A DNA stretch of 64,000 bases. It comes from Roseicitreum antarcticum. Lineage in GTDB: Bacteria > Pseudomonadota > Alphaproteobacteria > Rhodobacterales > Rhodobacteraceae. The DNA lies in assembly GCF_014681765.1 (NCBI RefSeq), contig NZ_CP061498.1, forward strand, positions 3,299,501 through 3,363,500, read 5' to 3'. A program made the position numbers and the translations under genes. The notes beneath the pieces are model-generated. The model made no database searches. It was not told the origin of the DNA and saw nothing but the letters and a program-made list of their open reading frames with translations. Shown here piece by piece: positions 20,874 through 31,540 of the stretch (position 1 is the stretch's first letter; every line of letters begins with the position of its first letter).

Positions 20874-22115
20874 CTAAGTGTTCGCGGCGTCCAGCAGCAG
20901 GATTTGCAGATCCGCTACGTTGGTCCCCGTCGCATTGGTCCGCAGCAAGTGGCCCGCCAGATCCAATGCCTGGTAGCTGTCGTTGTTTGCGAGCAACGCG
21001 GCAGGGTCGCCGCCTGCGGCGCGGATGCGGTGCAGCGTATCCGGCGCGGTCAGCCCGCCTGCCGCATCGGTCGGCCCGTCCCGTCCGTCGGTGCCACCTG
21101 ACAGGAACAGCCATTTGCGGGGCCACCCGTCGAGCCCCATGGCAACGCGCAAGGCCAGTTCCTGATTGCGTCCTCCCATGCCGGTGCCCTTCAGGTTTAC
21201 CGTCGTTTCGCCACCAAACAGCGCCATTAGCGGAGCAGGCCCGGCAGTGCGCGCATGCGCGATGATCTGCGCGGCGGCGGCGGCGACATCGCCGGTCAGC
21301 GCATCGCTGAGGATGACCGCATCGGGCCAGACGGCCTTCATCGCATCGAGCGACATGCGGTTCGACCCGATCAGCTGGTTGCGGACCTTGGGCAGCGGCT
21401 CCTGGGTCTGGGGCTGCGCAAGGGCATCGCGCACACTCGGGGGCAGTTTCGTCCATAGTTCTGCAGTTTTCAGCAGCGCGACCGCAGCGTCCCGCGATAG
21501 CAGCGGTTCCGCCGTCATGCCCGAGGCGATGGCCCGCAGATCGTCGCCGATAACATCCGACAAGATCAACGCCCGGACCTGCGCAGGCGCTGCCTGCCGC
21601 AACAGCCCGCCACCCTTCAACTCTGACAAGTGTTGCCGCACGCTGTTCATCGCCACGATATCCAGCCCGGCGCCCAGTAGCAGCCGGCTTAGCGCAGCCT
21701 TGTCTTCCAGGGTCAGCGGCGGAGTCGGCGCGGGCAACAGGGCCGACCCGCCGCCCGAGATCAGCGCGAGGACTTGATCGTCCGGGCCCGCTTCGGCCAG
21801 CATCCGCATCACCGCCTGACCTGCGGCCAGGCCCGCCTCATCGGGGACGGGATGACCTGCGGCCAGCACTTCAGCGCCTGAAACCGGCGCGGCATTCTCA
21901 TAATTCGTGACGACCAGCGCCTTTGCCGGGGCGGGCACCAGTGGCAGGGCGGCGCGCATCATGCGTGCTGCAGCCTTGCCCACGGCCAACACGAACAAAC
22001 GGCCGCCCGCAGACAGCCGAACCGGATCGGTCCGCAACGCCTGCGCCACGCCACGGGACGGATCGGCAGCCAGAATGCCTGCCTCAAAGAGGTTGATGAT
22101 CTGATGCCGGGGCAT
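20874..22115 (-). CDS. ttuD: Glycerate 2-kinase (TtuD/MOFRL family)
   Basis: A 413-residue protein of the GckA/TtuD family, often still called hydroxypyruvate reductase. It has the N-terminal DUF4147 domain (VLAVGKAAARM near residue 43; GHPVPDEAG; ALISGGGSALLPAP) and the C-terminal MOFRL domain (GGETTVNLKGTGMGGRNQELAL; SGGTDGRDGPTDAAGG). It phosphorylates D-glycerate at C2 with ATP, as in glyoxylate, tartrate or serine-cycle-linked metabolism. Monocistronic, divergent from fabG. Confidence 0.88.
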   Translation of the reverse strand: MPRHQIINLFEAGILAADPSRGVAQALRTDPVRLSAGGRLFVLAVGKAAARMMRAALPLVPAPAKALVVTNYENAAPVSGAEVLAAGHPVPDEAGLAAGQAVMRMLAEAGPDDQVLALISGGGSALLPAPTPPLTLEDKAALSRLLLGAGLDIVAMNSVRQHLSELKGGGLLRQAAPAQVRALILSDVIGDDLRAIASGMTAEPLLSRDAAVALLKTAELWTKLPPSVRDALAQPQTQEPLPKVRNQLIGSNRMSLDAMKAVWPDAVILSDALTGDVAAAAAQIIAHARTAGPAPLMALFGGETTVNLKGTGMGGRNQELALRVAMGLDGWPRKWLFLSGGTDGRDGPTDAAGGLTAPDTLHRIRAAGGDPAALLANNDSYQALDLAGHLLRTNATGTNVADLQILLLDAANT

Positions 22116-22284
22116 GCGCAGTCCTTCGGGATGATTCTTCGAGGCATCATCCGCGTGGATTCAGGCCCCGTCCACCCCCCGGAAAGCACTTTTGCCAAGG
22201 CTCTTTGTAGGTCAAGCAGCATTCTGCCAGAAAATGGCCAGTTTTTTCAGGGCCGACCTGTGCCGCAGCGCCGTTAACTAATTA

Positions 22285-22314
22285 TTAACTTCTTGCTGGG
22301 CCTGCGCCGATAAT
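22285..22314 (+). promoter_or_regulatory. Possible fabG promoter
   Basis: TTAACT (22285-22290), an 18-base spacer and GATAAT (22309-22314) lie about 120 bases before fabG in the 318-base divergent gap 22116-22433. The gap is AT-rich for this genome and holds CATATGG twice (near 22328 and 22353). No gene is seen in it. Confidence 0.35.
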
Positions 22315-22433
22315 CATGCGCTTACCCATATGGCCAAGATCGGTTGTTACATATGGTCGCGCGCTGAAAGGGCTGTTAGGACAGGGCAACGCGGTACGAT
22401 TTCCGTGCATTACAGTACATATCCGGAGGGTGA

Positions 22434-23171
22434 ATGTTCGATCTGACAGGTAAATCCGCGCTGGTTACCGGCGCATCCGGCGGAATCGGCGCGGCGATCG
22501 CGCGCGCTCTGCATGGCGCGGGGGCCACGGTGGCATTGTCGGGGACACGGACCGGCCCGTTGCAGGCTCTCGCCGACGACCTTGGCAGCCGCGCCCATGT
22601 GCTGCCTTGCGACCTGTCGGATCAAGAGGCGGTCGAGGCGCTGCCCAAAGCGGCCATCGCGGCCATGGGCGGGGTTGATATCTTGGTCAACAACGCTGGG
22701 ATCACCCGCGACAACCTGTTCATGCGGATGTCGGATGATGACTGGAGCGCGGTGCTCGATGTCAATCTGACCGCCACAATGCGGTTGTGCCGGGGCGTGG
22801 TGCGCGGAATGATGAAGGCGCGTTGGGGCCGGGTGGTCAACATCTCGTCAGTGGTGGGGGCCACCGGCAACCCCGGGCAGGCGAACTACGCTGCGGCAAA
22901 GGCCGGTATGGTCGGCATGTCGAAATCCCTCGCCCATGAGGTCGCAAGCCGTGGCATCACCGTCAATTGTGTGGCCCCGGGGTTCATCACGACACCCATG
23001 ACGGACAAGCTGACCGACGACCAGAAGGCGAAGCTGCTTGTGCAGGTGCCCGCTGGTCGCATGGGCGAAGCGGATGAGATTGCAGCGGCCGTGCTGTACC
23101 TGGCCAGCCCGTCGGCGGGCTATGTGACCGGTGCCACGCTGCACGTTAACGGCGGGCTGGCGATGCTGTGA
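22434..23171 (+). CDS. fabG: 3-oxoacyl-[ACP] reductase FabG
   Basis: A 245-residue short-chain dehydrogenase with TGASGGIG (residues 12-19), NNAG near 86, a Ser at 138/139 and Tyr152-x3-Lys156. It performs the first reduction of fatty-acid elongation with NADPH on ACP-bound substrates. A strong Shine-Dalgarno (GGAGG) precedes the ATG. The gene order fabG-acpP-fabF is the standard cluster and settles the assignment among SDR proteins. Confidence 0.95.
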   Translation: MFDLTGKSALVTGASGGIGAAIARALHGAGATVALSGTRTGPLQALADDLGSRAHVLPCDLSDQEAVEALPKAAIAAMGGVDILVNNAGITRDNLFMRMSDDDWSAVLDVNLTATMRLCRGVVRGMMKARWGRVVNISSVVGATGNPGQANYAAAKAGMVGMSKSLAHEVASRGITVNCVAPGFITTPMTDKLTDDQKAKLLVQVPAGRMGEADEIAAAVLYLASPSAGYVTGATLHVNGGLAML

Positions 23172-23366
23172 AGCGTCAGCGCACAAAGCGTTTGCCATCG
23201 CCGCGCCATATGCTATAGGCGGCGCAGATTGAGCCGGGGGCAGGTGCCCGCGCTGGTCGTTGGGGAATGCGTGCGACAGGCTTGTGCATCACCCCGGGTA
23301 CGCCCATATGGGGCGAAGGACATTCAAAGCGCGGGCTTTCCCGCCGAAATGAGACGAGGAAAAGAC

Positions 23367-23600
23367 ATGAGCGATATCGCTAATCGCGTGAAGAAAATCG
23401 TGGTTGAGCATCTGGGCGTTGAAGAAGACAAGATCACCGAAGGTGCATCTTTCATCGACGATCTGGGCGCTGACAGCCTTGACACCGTGGAACTGGTCAT
23501 GGCGTTCGAGGAAGAATTCGGGATCGAGATCCCCGACGATGCCGCCGAAAACATCCAGACCTTCGGCGATGCGGTCAAGTTCATCACCGAAGCGCAGTAA
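23367..23600 (+). CDS. acpP: Acyl carrier protein
   Basis: A 77-residue acidic protein. Ser37 in GADSLDT is the site for the 4'-phosphopantetheine arm. Start [12 protein letters not shown] is preceded by GACGAGG. Length and sequence are those of the housekeeping AcpP. It lies 195 bases after fabG, so it may have its own promoter, and is followed by a terminator at 23738-23769. Confidence 0.98.
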   Translation: MSDIANRVKKIVVEHLGVEEDKITEGASFIDDLGADSLDTVELVMAFEEEFGIEIPDDAAENIQTFGDAVKFITEAQ

Positions 23601-23737
23601 CCCGTCATCACGGGGGCTGTCTGGCCGCTGACGGGTGGATTGCCACCAATAAGTCGGCGCTGATGGTTTTGCCGACACGGCGATGGACGATTTTTGTGCC
23701 CGATTCCCATCTGGCGCGGCATGTTGTTTTCCGAAGG

Positions 23738-23769
23738 CGGCACCCTTTTGGGGTGCCGTTTTCATTTTG
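23738..23769 (+). terminator. Intrinsic terminator after acpP
   Basis: CGGCACCC (23738-23745) pairs with GGGTGCCG (23751-23758) around 5 bases, followed by TTTTCATTTT. It lies 137 bases past the acpP stop in the 303-base gap before fabF and implies that acpP is made in excess over fabF, as is usual. The rest of 23601-23903 shows no gene. Confidence 0.8.
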
Positions 23770-23903
23770 GGCACCGCAATTTGATCGCCCCAGCCTATGG
23801 CAGAGGTCCGCTGTTTTGCCGGTCGGTCCGGGTCGGGGCTTTTCCTGTGTCGCAATCCACGGTATCAGATCCGGCAGTATACGATCAGAACAGGAGTGTC
23901 GGG

Positions 23904-25169
23904 ATGCGGCGCGTAGTGGTTACCGGGCTTGGAATGGTCAGCCCCCTTGCTTGTGGGGTCGAAGCGACCTGGGCGCGTCTTCTGGACGGGAAGTCCGGTG
24001 CCGACACGATCCGGCGCTTTGATGCAAGCCATCTGGCGACGACCTATGCCTGTGAAATCCCGCTGGGCGACGGGTCGGACGGCACGTTCAACTCCGATGA
24101 CTGGATGGAGCCGAAGGACCGCCGCAAGGTGGATGACTTCATCCTGTACGGGATTGCGGCGGCCATCCAGGCGGTAAAGGATGCTGGCTGGGAGCCGCAG
24201 GATACCGAGGGGCGTAACCGGACCGGCGTTATGATCGGCTCGGGCATCGGCGGCCTGTCAAGCATCGCCGACACGGCAGTTTTGCTCAAGGAGCGCGGGC
24301 CCAAACGTGTATCACCGTTCTTCATCCCCGGTGCGCTGATCAACCTGATCTCAGGTCAGGTCAGCATCCGCTTCGGGTTTCGCGGGCCAAATCATGCGGT
24401 AGTCACCGCGTGTTCAACCGGCGCACATGCCATTGGCGACGCTGCGCGGCTGATCCAGTGGGGCGATGCTGATGTGATGGTCGCAGGTGGCGCGGAAAGC
24501 CCGATCTCGGAAATCGGTATCGCCGGTTTCAATGCCTGTAAGGCACTGTCCACCAAGCGCGCCGACGATCCCACCCGTGCCAGCCGCCCCTATGACGCCG
24601 ACCGCGACGGCTTCGTGATGGGCGAGGGCGCAGGCGTCGTCGTACTGGAAGAATACGAGCATGCGAAGGCACGTGGTGCAAAAATTTATGCTGAGGTGCT
24701 GGGCTATGGCATGTCGGGCGATGCCTATCACATCACCGCCCCGGCTGAGGATGGCGACGGCGCCTTCCGCTCGATGTCGGCCGCATTGGCGCGCGCAGGC
24801 TTGCCCGCGGCGAAGATCGACTACATCAACGCGCATGGTACCTCGACCATGGCGGATGTGATTGAACTGGCGGCGGTCGAACGTCTGTTGGGCGATTCCG
24901 CCGATCATGCCACGATGTCGTCGACCAAATCTTCCATCGGGCACTTGCTGGGCGCAGCGGGCGCTGTTGAGGCGATTTTCTGCATTCTCGCCATCCGCGA
25001 CCAGATCGCGCCACCGACGCTGAACCTTGACACGCCCGCCGTGGCATCGCGGCTGGATCTGGCGCCGAATGCGGCCCGCAAGCGCAGGATAGACGTGGCG
25101 TTGTCGAACTCCTTCGGCTTTGGCGGTACTAACGCGAGCCTCGTTCTGGGGCGGGTAGAAGCTACATGA
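23904..25169 (+). CDS. fabF: 3-oxoacyl-[ACP] synthase II
   Basis: A 421-residue condensing enzyme. The active-site Cys170 lies in VTACSTGAHA, and the two histidines are in NAHGTST and SIGHLLGAAGA. The start is the ATG giving MRRVVVTGLGMVSPL, 10 bases after AGGAG. It elongates acyl-ACP with malonyl-ACP. The stop overlaps the start of mltG (ATGA), coupling fatty-acid and cell-wall genes in one transcript. Confidence 0.97.
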   Translation: MRRVVVTGLGMVSPLACGVEATWARLLDGKSGADTIRRFDASHLATTYACEIPLGDGSDGTFNSDDWMEPKDRRKVDDFILYGIAAAIQAVKDAGWEPQDTEGRNRTGVMIGSGIGGLSSIADTAVLLKERGPKRVSPFFIPGALINLISGQVSIRFGFRGPNHAVVTACSTGAHAIGDAARLIQWGDADVMVAGGAESPISEIGIAGFNACKALSTKRADDPTRASRPYDADRDGFVMGEGAGVVVLEEYEHAKARGAKIYAEVLGYGMSGDAYHITAPAEDGDGAFRSMSAALARAGLPAAKIDYINAHGTSTMADVIELAAVERLLGDSADHATMSSTKSSIGHLLGAAGAVEAIFCILAIRDQIAPPTLNLDTPAVASRLDLAPNAARKRRIDVALSNSFGFGGTNASLVLGRVEAT

Positions 25170-26320
25170 TCCGACATATCGTCGCCAATGCGCTGACCCT
25201 GATGATCGTGCTGTTGATCGGGCTTGGAGGCGTGATCGCATGGGGCAAGCAAGAGTTCAGCACCGCCGGGCCGCTGCAAGAGGCGATTTGCCTGCGGATT
25301 GAACCCGGTGCGACGCTGCGCGCGGTCACCCGATCATTGGAGGATCAGGGCGCATTGGCGCATCCGTCGATCTTCCGGATGGGCGCGCAGTATACCGAAC
25401 GGGCCAATCAGTTGCGCTTTGGGTCGTACCTGCTGCCCGCTGCTGCTTCGATGGATGAGATCCTCGATGTGGTGACGCGGGGCGGGGCCTCGACCTGCGG
25501 CAGTGAAGTGCTCTATCGCGTCGGGATCGCGCGCGCGGATACCATCGTGCGCGAACTGGATCCGGCGACGCAGCGCTTCCTCGAAGTTGTCAGCTTTGAT
25601 GCGGGCGAGGAACCTCCCGCTGATTACAGCACATATACCGAGCAGGCCGACCTGCGCTATCGCATCACGTTGGCCGAGGGTGTGACCAGCTGGCAGGTGG
25701 TCGATGCGCTGAACCAGGCTGAGTTTCTGGCGGGCGAGGTCGCGGAGATCCCTGCCGAGGGCACCCTTGCCCCCGACAGCTACGAGGTGCAGCGTGGGGC
25801 GGACCGCGCCGAGTTGATCGCCGAGATGCAGGCGCGGCAATCGCGCATCCTGGCCGAGATGTGGGAGGGCCGCGCCGAGGGCCTGCCGCTCAGCAGCCCG
25901 GAAGAGGCGCTGATCCTCGCCTCGATCGTCGAGAAGGAAACCGGCCTTGCTGATGAGCGCCGACAGGTCGCAAGTGTTTTCGTCAACCGCCTCAACCAGG
26001 GTATGCGACTTCAGACCGACCCGACGGTGATCTATGGTATCACCGGCGGGCAGGGCGTTCTGGGGCGCGGCATCCGGCAATCCGAGCTGAATGCCGAGAC
26101 GCCCTACAACACCTATCGCATTGACGGGCTGCCGCCGACGCCGATCGCCAACCCCGGCCGTGCCAGCATCGCAGCGGCGCTGGACCCCGATGAAACGCCT
26201 TTTATCTTCTTCGTCGCAGATGGGACCGGCGGTCATGCCTTTGCCGAGACATTGGCCGAGCACAACCGCAATGTCGCGCGCTGGCGCGAGATTGAGGCCC
26301 AGCAGCCGCAGGCGCAATAG
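25166..26320 (+). CDS. mltG: Endolytic murein transglycosylase MltG
   Basis: A 384-residue YceG-like protein. One N-terminal membrane segment (residues about 7-25) anchors it in the inner membrane. The catalytic glutamate is in ILASIVEKETG, followed by VASVFVNRLNQGMRLQTDPTVIYG and YNTYRIDGLPPTPIANPGRASI, all family signatures. It cuts nascent glycan strands and sets their length. Overlaps fabF by ATGA. Confidence 0.95.
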   Translation: MIRHIVANALTLMIVLLIGLGGVIAWGKQEFSTAGPLQEAICLRIEPGATLRAVTRSLEDQGALAHPSIFRMGAQYTERANQLRFGSYLLPAAASMDEILDVVTRGGASTCGSEVLYRVGIARADTIVRELDPATQRFLEVVSFDAGEEPPADYSTYTEQADLRYRITLAEGVTSWQVVDALNQAEFLAGEVAEIPAEGTLAPDSYEVQRGADRAELIAEMQARQSRILAEMWEGRAEGLPLSSPEEALILASIVEKETGLADERRQVASVFVNRLNQGMRLQTDPTVIYGITGGQGVLGRGIRQSELNAETPYNTYRIDGLPPTPIANPGRASIAAALDPDETPFIFFVADGTGGHAFAETLAEHNRNVARWREIEAQQPQAQ

Positions 26321-26460
26321 GCGGCAACAGGGCCGCCGGGCGGCGTTGACCCGCAGCAACCGCAGTGCCATCAGCGCTGACGCTGTGGGCCGTCGGCGGC
26401 GGCAGCGCGATTGTGCCATGCGCAGACCACGTCATCCAGAATAACGGGGAGGCCCTTGCC

Positions 26461-27111
26461 ATGATCGACTTCGTATATGCGCCCCCGCAAACCCCGCTGG
26501 ACATCGTTCATCAAGACGCCAGCCTGATCGTGGTCCACAAACCTGCGGGCTTGCTGTCGGTGCCGGGGCGCGGGGCGCATTTGGCGGATTGCTTGATTGC
26601 GCGCCTGAAAGATGCGTTCCCGCAGGTCTTGCTGGTCCACCGGCTGGATATGGACACTTCGGGCGTGATGGTTTTCGCCCGGACACCCGACGCGCAGCGC
26701 GCACTGGGCCAGCAGTTTGAGAAGCGGATGACCCGCAAGAATTATGAGGCGCTGGTGCAGGGCGCGGTGCGCGGCAAGCATGGTACGGTCGATGCGCCCT
26801 TGATCGTCGACTGGCCCAACCGCCCGCGCCACAAGGTCTGTGCCCAGACCGGGCGCCCCGCACGGACCACCTGGCAAGTGCTGGCGCCAGAGGATGGCAA
26901 TACCCGCATGAAGCTGACCCCGATCACCGGGCGAACGCATCAGCTTCGGGTGCACATGCAGGCGCTGGGGCATCCGATTCTGGGCGATCAGTTGTATGCT
27001 GAAGACGCCGGGCAGGGCTGGCCGCGCCTGATGCTGCATGCCGGGATGCTTGGCGTCGCACATCCCGAAACGGGTGAAGAGATGGTCTTTCGCGCCGCCT
27101 GTCCTTTTTGA
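26461..27111 (+). CDS. RluA-family pseudouridine synthase
   Basis: A 216-residue protein starting at the ATG of MIDFVYAPPQTPLDIV. The catalytic aspartate is in HRLDMDTSG near residue 61; KPAGLLSVPGRG and ITGRTHQLRVHMQALGHPILGD are the other RluA motifs. There is no S4 domain, so it resembles RluA (23S U746/tRNA U32) more than RluC or RluD. The exact target cannot be told from sequence. Confidence 0.9.
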   Translation: MIDFVYAPPQTPLDIVHQDASLIVVHKPAGLLSVPGRGAHLADCLIARLKDAFPQVLLVHRLDMDTSGVMVFARTPDAQRALGQQFEKRMTRKNYEALVQGAVRGKHGTVDAPLIVDWPNRPRHKVCAQTGRPARTTWQVLAPEDGNTRMKLTPITGRTHQLRVHMQALGHPILGDQLYAEDAGQGWPRLMLHAGMLGVAHPETGEEMVFRAACPF

Positions 27112-27128
27112 GCCGGTTGATAAATTGA

Positions 27129-27183
27129 GTGCCCTTCGGGCACACACGATGTGCCCTGAGCGCCGCTGCGCGGCCCTCAGGGC
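27129..27183. terminator. Two adjacent hairpins after the pseudouridine synthase gene
   Basis: GTGCCC-TTC-GGGCAC (27129-27143), and GCCCTGAG (27153-27160) pairing with CTCAGGGC (27176-27183). No U-run follows on the plus strand; the likely role is the 3' end of the upstream transcript. Confidence 0.35.
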
Positions 27184-27293
27184 GGCGGGTGCGAATTGCT
27201 GCGCGGCGTAACGATTTCTTAACCAAGACCCGCGAAGCTGGAAAAGTGCCGATTTACCTTGAAATGTTCTGCGTTTGATCGCATGTTGGCACG

Positions 27294-27308
27294 GAACACT
27301 TGGAGAAC
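27294..27308. promoter_or_regulatory. LexA (SOS) box of recA
   Basis: GAAC-ACTTGGA-GAAC, which on the other strand reads GTTC-N7-GTTC. This direct repeat is the established LexA site of alphaproteobacteria including Rhodobacter. It lies 50-64 bases before the recA start. Confidence 0.9.
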
Positions 27309-27357
27309 AAACCAGTGATTGCCGCGTGTGGCAGGGTGTGGAATAAGGAACGAAATC

Positions 27358-28428
27358 ATGGCGACAGCGAGCCTTCTGGATATGACCGACAAGCGTAAAG
27401 CGGAAAAGCAAAAAGCCCTGGATTCGGCGCTGGCGCAGATTGAGCGGCAGTTTGGCAAGGGGTCGATCATGCGGCTGGGCGGGGACAACCCCGTGGCCGA
27501 GATCGAATCGACCTCGACCGGTTCGCTGGGGCTCGACATCGCGCTTGGCATTGGCGGGTTGCCGAAGGGACGGATCATCGAGATCTATGGCCCGGAATCT
27601 TCGGGCAAGACCACGCTCACGCTGCATGCCGTTGCGGAAGAGCAGAAGAAGGGCGGCGTCTGCGCCTTCGTGGATGCCGAACACGCGCTGGACCCTCTTT
27701 ATGCCCGCAAGGTTGGGGTGAACCTGGAAGAGCTGTTGATTTCGCAGCCTGATACCGGCGAACAGGCATTGGAGATCGTCGATACGCTGGTACGCTCAGG
27801 CGCCGTCAGCATGGTGGTGATCGATTCGGTTGCCGCGCTGACACCCAAGTCGGAACTTGAAGGTGACATGGGCGACAGCAGCGTCGGTGTTCATGCCCGA
27901 TTGATGAGCCAGGCCATGCGCAAGCTGACTGGGTCGATCTCTCGGTCGAACTGCATGGTGATTTTCATCAACCAGATCCGCATGAAGATCGGCGTGATGT
28001 TCGGCTCGCCGGAAACCACGACCGGCGGCAACGCGCTGAAGTTCTACGCCAGTGTCCGCCTCGATATCCGGCGCATTGGCTCGATCAAGGACCGCGATGA
28101 GATCGTGGGCAACTCGACCCGGGTAAAGGTGGTAAAAAACAAGGTCGCGCCGCCATTCAAACAGGTGGAATTCGACATCATGTACGGCGAGGGTATCTCG
28201 AAGACGGGTGAGATCATTGACCTCGGTGTGAAGGCCGGCGTGGTTGAAAAATCCGGTTCGTGGTATTCCTATGGGGATGAGCGGATCGGGCAGGGGCGTG
28301 AGAATGCCAAGCTTTACCTGAAGTCCAACCCGACGATCGCTACCGAGATTGAGGATAAGATCCGCGCAGCAAATGGCCTGGATTTCCAGATGGCCATCAC
28401 CGAGGATGATTCCAGCGTCATGGAATAG
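27358..28428 (+). CDS. recA: Recombinase RecA
   Basis: A 356-residue RecA with Walker A GPESSGKT at residues 78-85, VVIDSVAAL as Walker B, the L2 segment [16 protein letters not shown] and an acidic C-terminus. It drives strand exchange and LexA self-cleavage. It has its own SOS box at 27294-27308 and terminator at 28457-28482, so it is a single-gene unit. Confidence 0.99.
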   Translation: MATASLLDMTDKRKAEKQKALDSALAQIERQFGKGSIMRLGGDNPVAEIESTSTGSLGLDIALGIGGLPKGRIIEIYGPESSGKTTLTLHAVAEEQKKGGVCAFVDAEHALDPLYARKVGVNLEELLISQPDTGEQALEIVDTLVRSGAVSMVVIDSVAALTPKSELEGDMGDSSVGVHARLMSQAMRKLTGSISRSNCMVIFINQIRMKIGVMFGSPETTTGGNALKFYASVRLDIRRIGSIKDRDEIVGNSTRVKVVKNKVAPPFKQVEFDIMYGEGISKTGEIIDLGVKAGVVEKSGSWYSYGDERIGQGRENAKLYLKSNPTIATEIEDKIRAANGLDFQMAITEDDSSVME

Positions 28429-28456
28429 CGATGCGCCGATGCTGAACGATCAATGG

Positions 28457-28482
28457 GGCCGCACGGATCGTGCGGCCTTTTT
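28457..28482 (+). terminator. Intrinsic terminator of recA
   Basis: GGCCGCAC and GTGCGGCC form an 8-bp stem with a 5-base loop, followed directly by TTTTT. 28 bases past the recA stop. Confidence 0.9.
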
Positions 28483-28589
28483 CCATGGGTCGGCCGCGCC
28501 GCGCCTCCCCCGGGGTGTGGACAGGCCCCCCGCGCCCCGCTAAACCCGCAGACACAACTTAGTCGACGCAGAGCGCAAAGGCCCCCTTC

Positions 28590-31247
28590 ATGGCAAGTCT
28601 GAACGATATCCGGTCCACCTTCCTCGATTACTTCGCCCGGCAGGGGCATGAGGTCGTCGACAGTTCGCCGCTTGTCCCCCGCAACGATCCGACCCTGATG
28701 TTCGCAAATTCGGGCATGGTGCAGTTCAAGAACCTGTTCACCGGGGTGGAACATCGGGATTACAGCCGTGCCACCACGGCCCAGAAATGCGTGCGCGCCG
28801 GTGGTAAGCACAATGACCTCGACAATGTGGGCTATACCGCACGCCACCATACCTTCTTCGAGATGCTGGGAAATTTCAGCTTTGGCGATTATTTCAAGGC
28901 CGAGGCGATCCCCTTTGCATGGGAGTTGCTGACCAAAGACTTTGGCATCGACAAATCCCGTCTCCTGACCACGGTTTACCATACCGATGAAGAGGCTTTC
29001 GCGCTGTGGAAGAAGATCGGCGTGCCCGAAGACCGGATCATCCGGATCGCCAGTGATGACAATTTCTGGCGCATGGGGCCGACCGGCCCCTGCGGTCCCT
29101 GCACCGAGATTTTTTACGACCATGGCGACCATATCTGGGGTGGTCCGCCCGGCAGCGCCGAGGAAGACGGTGACCGCTTCATCGAGATCTGGAATGTCGT
29201 GTTCATGCAGAATGAACAGCACCCCGACGGGTCGATGACGCCGCTGCCGAACCAGTCGATCGACACTGGAATGGGGCTGGAGCGGATCGGGGCGCTGTTG
29301 CAGGGCAAGCATGACAATTATGATACCGACGTGATGCGCGCGCTGATCGAGGCCAGCGCGCATGCGACCAGCGTTGACCCTGACGGCCCTGGCAAGATGC
29401 ACCACCGGGTGATCGCCGACCATTTGCGCTCGACCTCTTTCCTGATCGCAGATGGGGTGATGCCGTCGAACGAAGGGCGCGGCTATGTCCTGCGGCGCAT
29501 CATGCGGCGCGCCATGCGACATGCGCATCAATTGGGGGCCGGCGATCCGCTGATGCACCGGCTGGTCCCGGCCCTCGTGCGCCAGATGGGCGGGCATTAC
29601 ACCGAATTGCAAGCCGCCGAGGCACTGATTACCGAAACGCTCCGGCTGGAAGAGACCCGATTCCGCCAGACCCTCGACCGCGGGTTGCGCCTGTTGGAGG
29701 ATGAGCTGTCGCACCTGCCTGATGGCGCGGATCTGCCCGGCGCGGCGGCGTTCAAGCTCTATGACACCTTCGGTTTTCCGCTGGACCTGACGCAAGATGC
29801 CTTGCGCGAAAAGGGTCGTGCAGTGGATACCGCAGGCTTCGACGCGGCGATGGCCGATCAGAAGGCCAAGGCGCGCGCGGCTTGGTCCGGGTCGGGCGAC
29901 ACCAGCGAGGCGGCGGTCTGGTTTGACCTGGCCGAAGAACACGGGCCGACCGAATTCCTGGGCTATGATACAGAACGCGCTGAGGCGCAGGTGCTGGCGC
30001 TGGTGCGCGATGGGGCGTCAATCTCGGCCGCGCAGCAGAGCGCTGCGGTGCAGATCGTCGTGAACCAGACGCCCTTCTATGCAGAATCCGGCGGGCAGGT
30101 CGGCGATGCTGGCACAATCCGCACGGCCACCGGCGCGGCGCGGATCACAGACACCCGAAAAGCGCAGGGCGTTTTCATTCATTTCGCTGAGGTTACGCAG
30201 GGCAGCATCACGCCCGGCCAAGGCGCAGAGTTGGTCGTCGATCACGCGCGCCGCAGCGCGATCCGGGCAAATCATTCGGCCACGCATCTGCTGCATGAGG
30301 CGCTGCGCACCACGTTGGGCGACCATGTGGCGCAGCGTGGTTCGCTGAATGCGCCGGACCGCCTGCGATTCGATTTCAGCCATGGTGCGGCCCTCAGCCC
30401 GGCGGAGCTTCGGCAGATCGAGGATGATGTGAACGCTTTCATCCGGCAGAATTCTCGTGTCAGCACGCGGATCATGACCCCCGACGACGCCCGAGCCATC
30501 GGCGCGCAGGCCTTGTTCGGCGAGAAATACGGCGATGAGGTGCGTGTGGTGTCTATGGGCACGCAGGAGGGGTCGGGCAAGGGCGCCGATGCGCGCACCT
30601 ATAGCCTGGAGCTTTGTGGTGGCACCCATGTGCAGCAGACCGGCGATATCGGGCTGTGCGTCATCACCGGGGACAGTGCCTCCAGCGCTGGGGTGCGGCG
30701 GATCGAGGCGCTGACCGGGACGGGCGCGCTGGCGCATCTGAACAGCCAATCTGCCGCGGTAGCCGAGGTTGCGGCCCTGCTCCGCGCGCAACCGGCAGAG
30801 CTTGGCGCGCGGGTGAAATCCCTTATGGATGAACGACGCGCCCTGCAAAACGAGGTGGCGCAGTTGAAACGGGAACTGGCGTTGGGCGGCGGCGATGGCA
30901 GCGCTGACGTGCGCGAGGTTGCCGGGATCAAGCTGGTTGCCCAGGTGCTGAGTGGGGTTAGCGGCAAGGATCTTCCGCCGATGATTGACGAGATGAAAGC
31001 AAAGCTTGGCTCGGGCGTCGTGGTTTTGGTCGCTGATGGCGGCGGCAAACCGGCCGTGGCCGCGGGTGTGACGGCTGACCTGACGGGTCGCGTCTCTGCG
31101 GTTGATCTGGTGCGCGCAGCGACTGCAGCCATGGGCGGGAAGGGCGGCGGTGGGCGCGCCGACATGGCTCAGGGTGGCGGCGCGGATGCGGCGAAGGCGC
31201 CCGACGCGTTGAAGGCGGCCGAAGCTGTCATCGCGGCGCTGGCATGA
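28590..31247 (+). CDS. alaS: Alanyl-tRNA synthetase
   Basis: An 885-residue class II synthetase of full domain order. The aminoacylation core comes first ([30 protein letters not shown]). The editing domain has zinc/active-site HxxxH in [14 protein letters not shown] and [13 protein letters not shown]-Ala/DHHA1 domain follows ([32 protein letters not shown]). It charges tRNA-Ala and edits Ser/Gly. Its stop overlaps the start of the first DUF1330 gene. Confidence 0.98.
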   Translation: MASLNDIRSTFLDYFARQGHEVVDSSPLVPRNDPTLMFANSGMVQFKNLFTGVEHRDYSRATTAQKCVRAGGKHNDLDNVGYTARHHTFFEMLGNFSFGDYFKAEAIPFAWELLTKDFGIDKSRLLTTVYHTDEEAFALWKKIGVPEDRIIRIASDDNFWRMGPTGPCGPCTEIFYDHGDHIWGGPPGSAEEDGDRFIEIWNVVFMQNEQHPDGSMTPLPNQSIDTGMGLERIGALLQGKHDNYDTDVMRALIEASAHATSVDPDGPGKMHHRVIADHLRSTSFLIADGVMPSNEGRGYVLRRIMRRAMRHAHQLGAGDPLMHRLVPALVRQMGGHYTELQAAEALITETLRLEETRFRQTLDRGLRLLEDELSHLPDGADLPGAAAFKLYDTFGFPLDLTQDALREKGRAVDTAGFDAAMADQKAKARAAWSGSGDTSEAAVWFDLAEEHGPTEFLGYDTERAEAQVLALVRDGASISAAQQSAAVQIVVNQTPFYAESGGQVGDAGTIRTATGAARITDTRKAQGVFIHFAEVTQGSITPGQGAELVVDHARRSAIRANHSATHLLHEALRTTLGDHVAQRGSLNAPDRLRFDFSHGAALSPAELRQIEDDVNAFIRQNSRVSTRIMTPDDARAIGAQALFGEKYGDEVRVVSMGTQEGSGKGADARTYSLELCGGTHVQQTGDIGLCVITGDSASSAGVRRIEALTGTGALAHLNSQSAAVAEVAALLRAQPAELGARVKSLMDERRALQNEVAQLKRELALGGGDGSADVREVAGIKLVAQVLSGVSGKDLPPMIDEMKAKLGSGVVVLVADGGGKPAVAAGVTADLTGRVSAVDLVRAATAAMGGKGGGGRADMAQGGGADAAKAPDALKAAEAVIAALA

Positions 31248-31540
31248 GCGCCTATATCATCGCTCGGATCGCGGTTACCGATCCAGAGGTCTACATGACC
31301 TATGCCGCCCAGACCGTCGCATTGGCCGAAAAGGCGGGCGGGCGGTTCTTGGTGAAGGGCGGCGCGCTGACGCAGTTGGAGGGGGAGGGGCCGAGCCGCG
31401 TTGTGGTCATCGAGTTTTCCGACCGCGTCAGTGCAGAGGCATGGTACGCCTCTGACGCCTATCAGGCGATCTTGCCTGTCGCGCAGCAAAGCAGCCTGCG
31501 CGATCTCGTTATCGTGGATGGAATGGGAGATACCGAATGA
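31244..31540 (+). CDS. DUF1330 protein, copy 1
   Basis: A 98-residue ferredoxin-like (dimeric alpha+beta barrel) protein of the DUF1330 family: [17 protein letters not shown] at the start, [33 protein letters not shown]. It overlaps alaS by ATGA and the second copy by ATGA, so all three are translated in series. Family function unknown. Confidence 0.85.
   Translation: MSAYIIARIAVTDPEVYMTYAAQTVALAEKAGGRFLVKGGALTQLEGEGPSRVVVIEFSDRVSAEAWYASDAYQAILPVAQQSSLRDLVIVDGMGDTE

Noticed and set aside
22321-22360. Repeated CATATGG before fabG
   Set aside because: Only two 7-base copies with no symmetry relative to the promoter; not enough for an operator.
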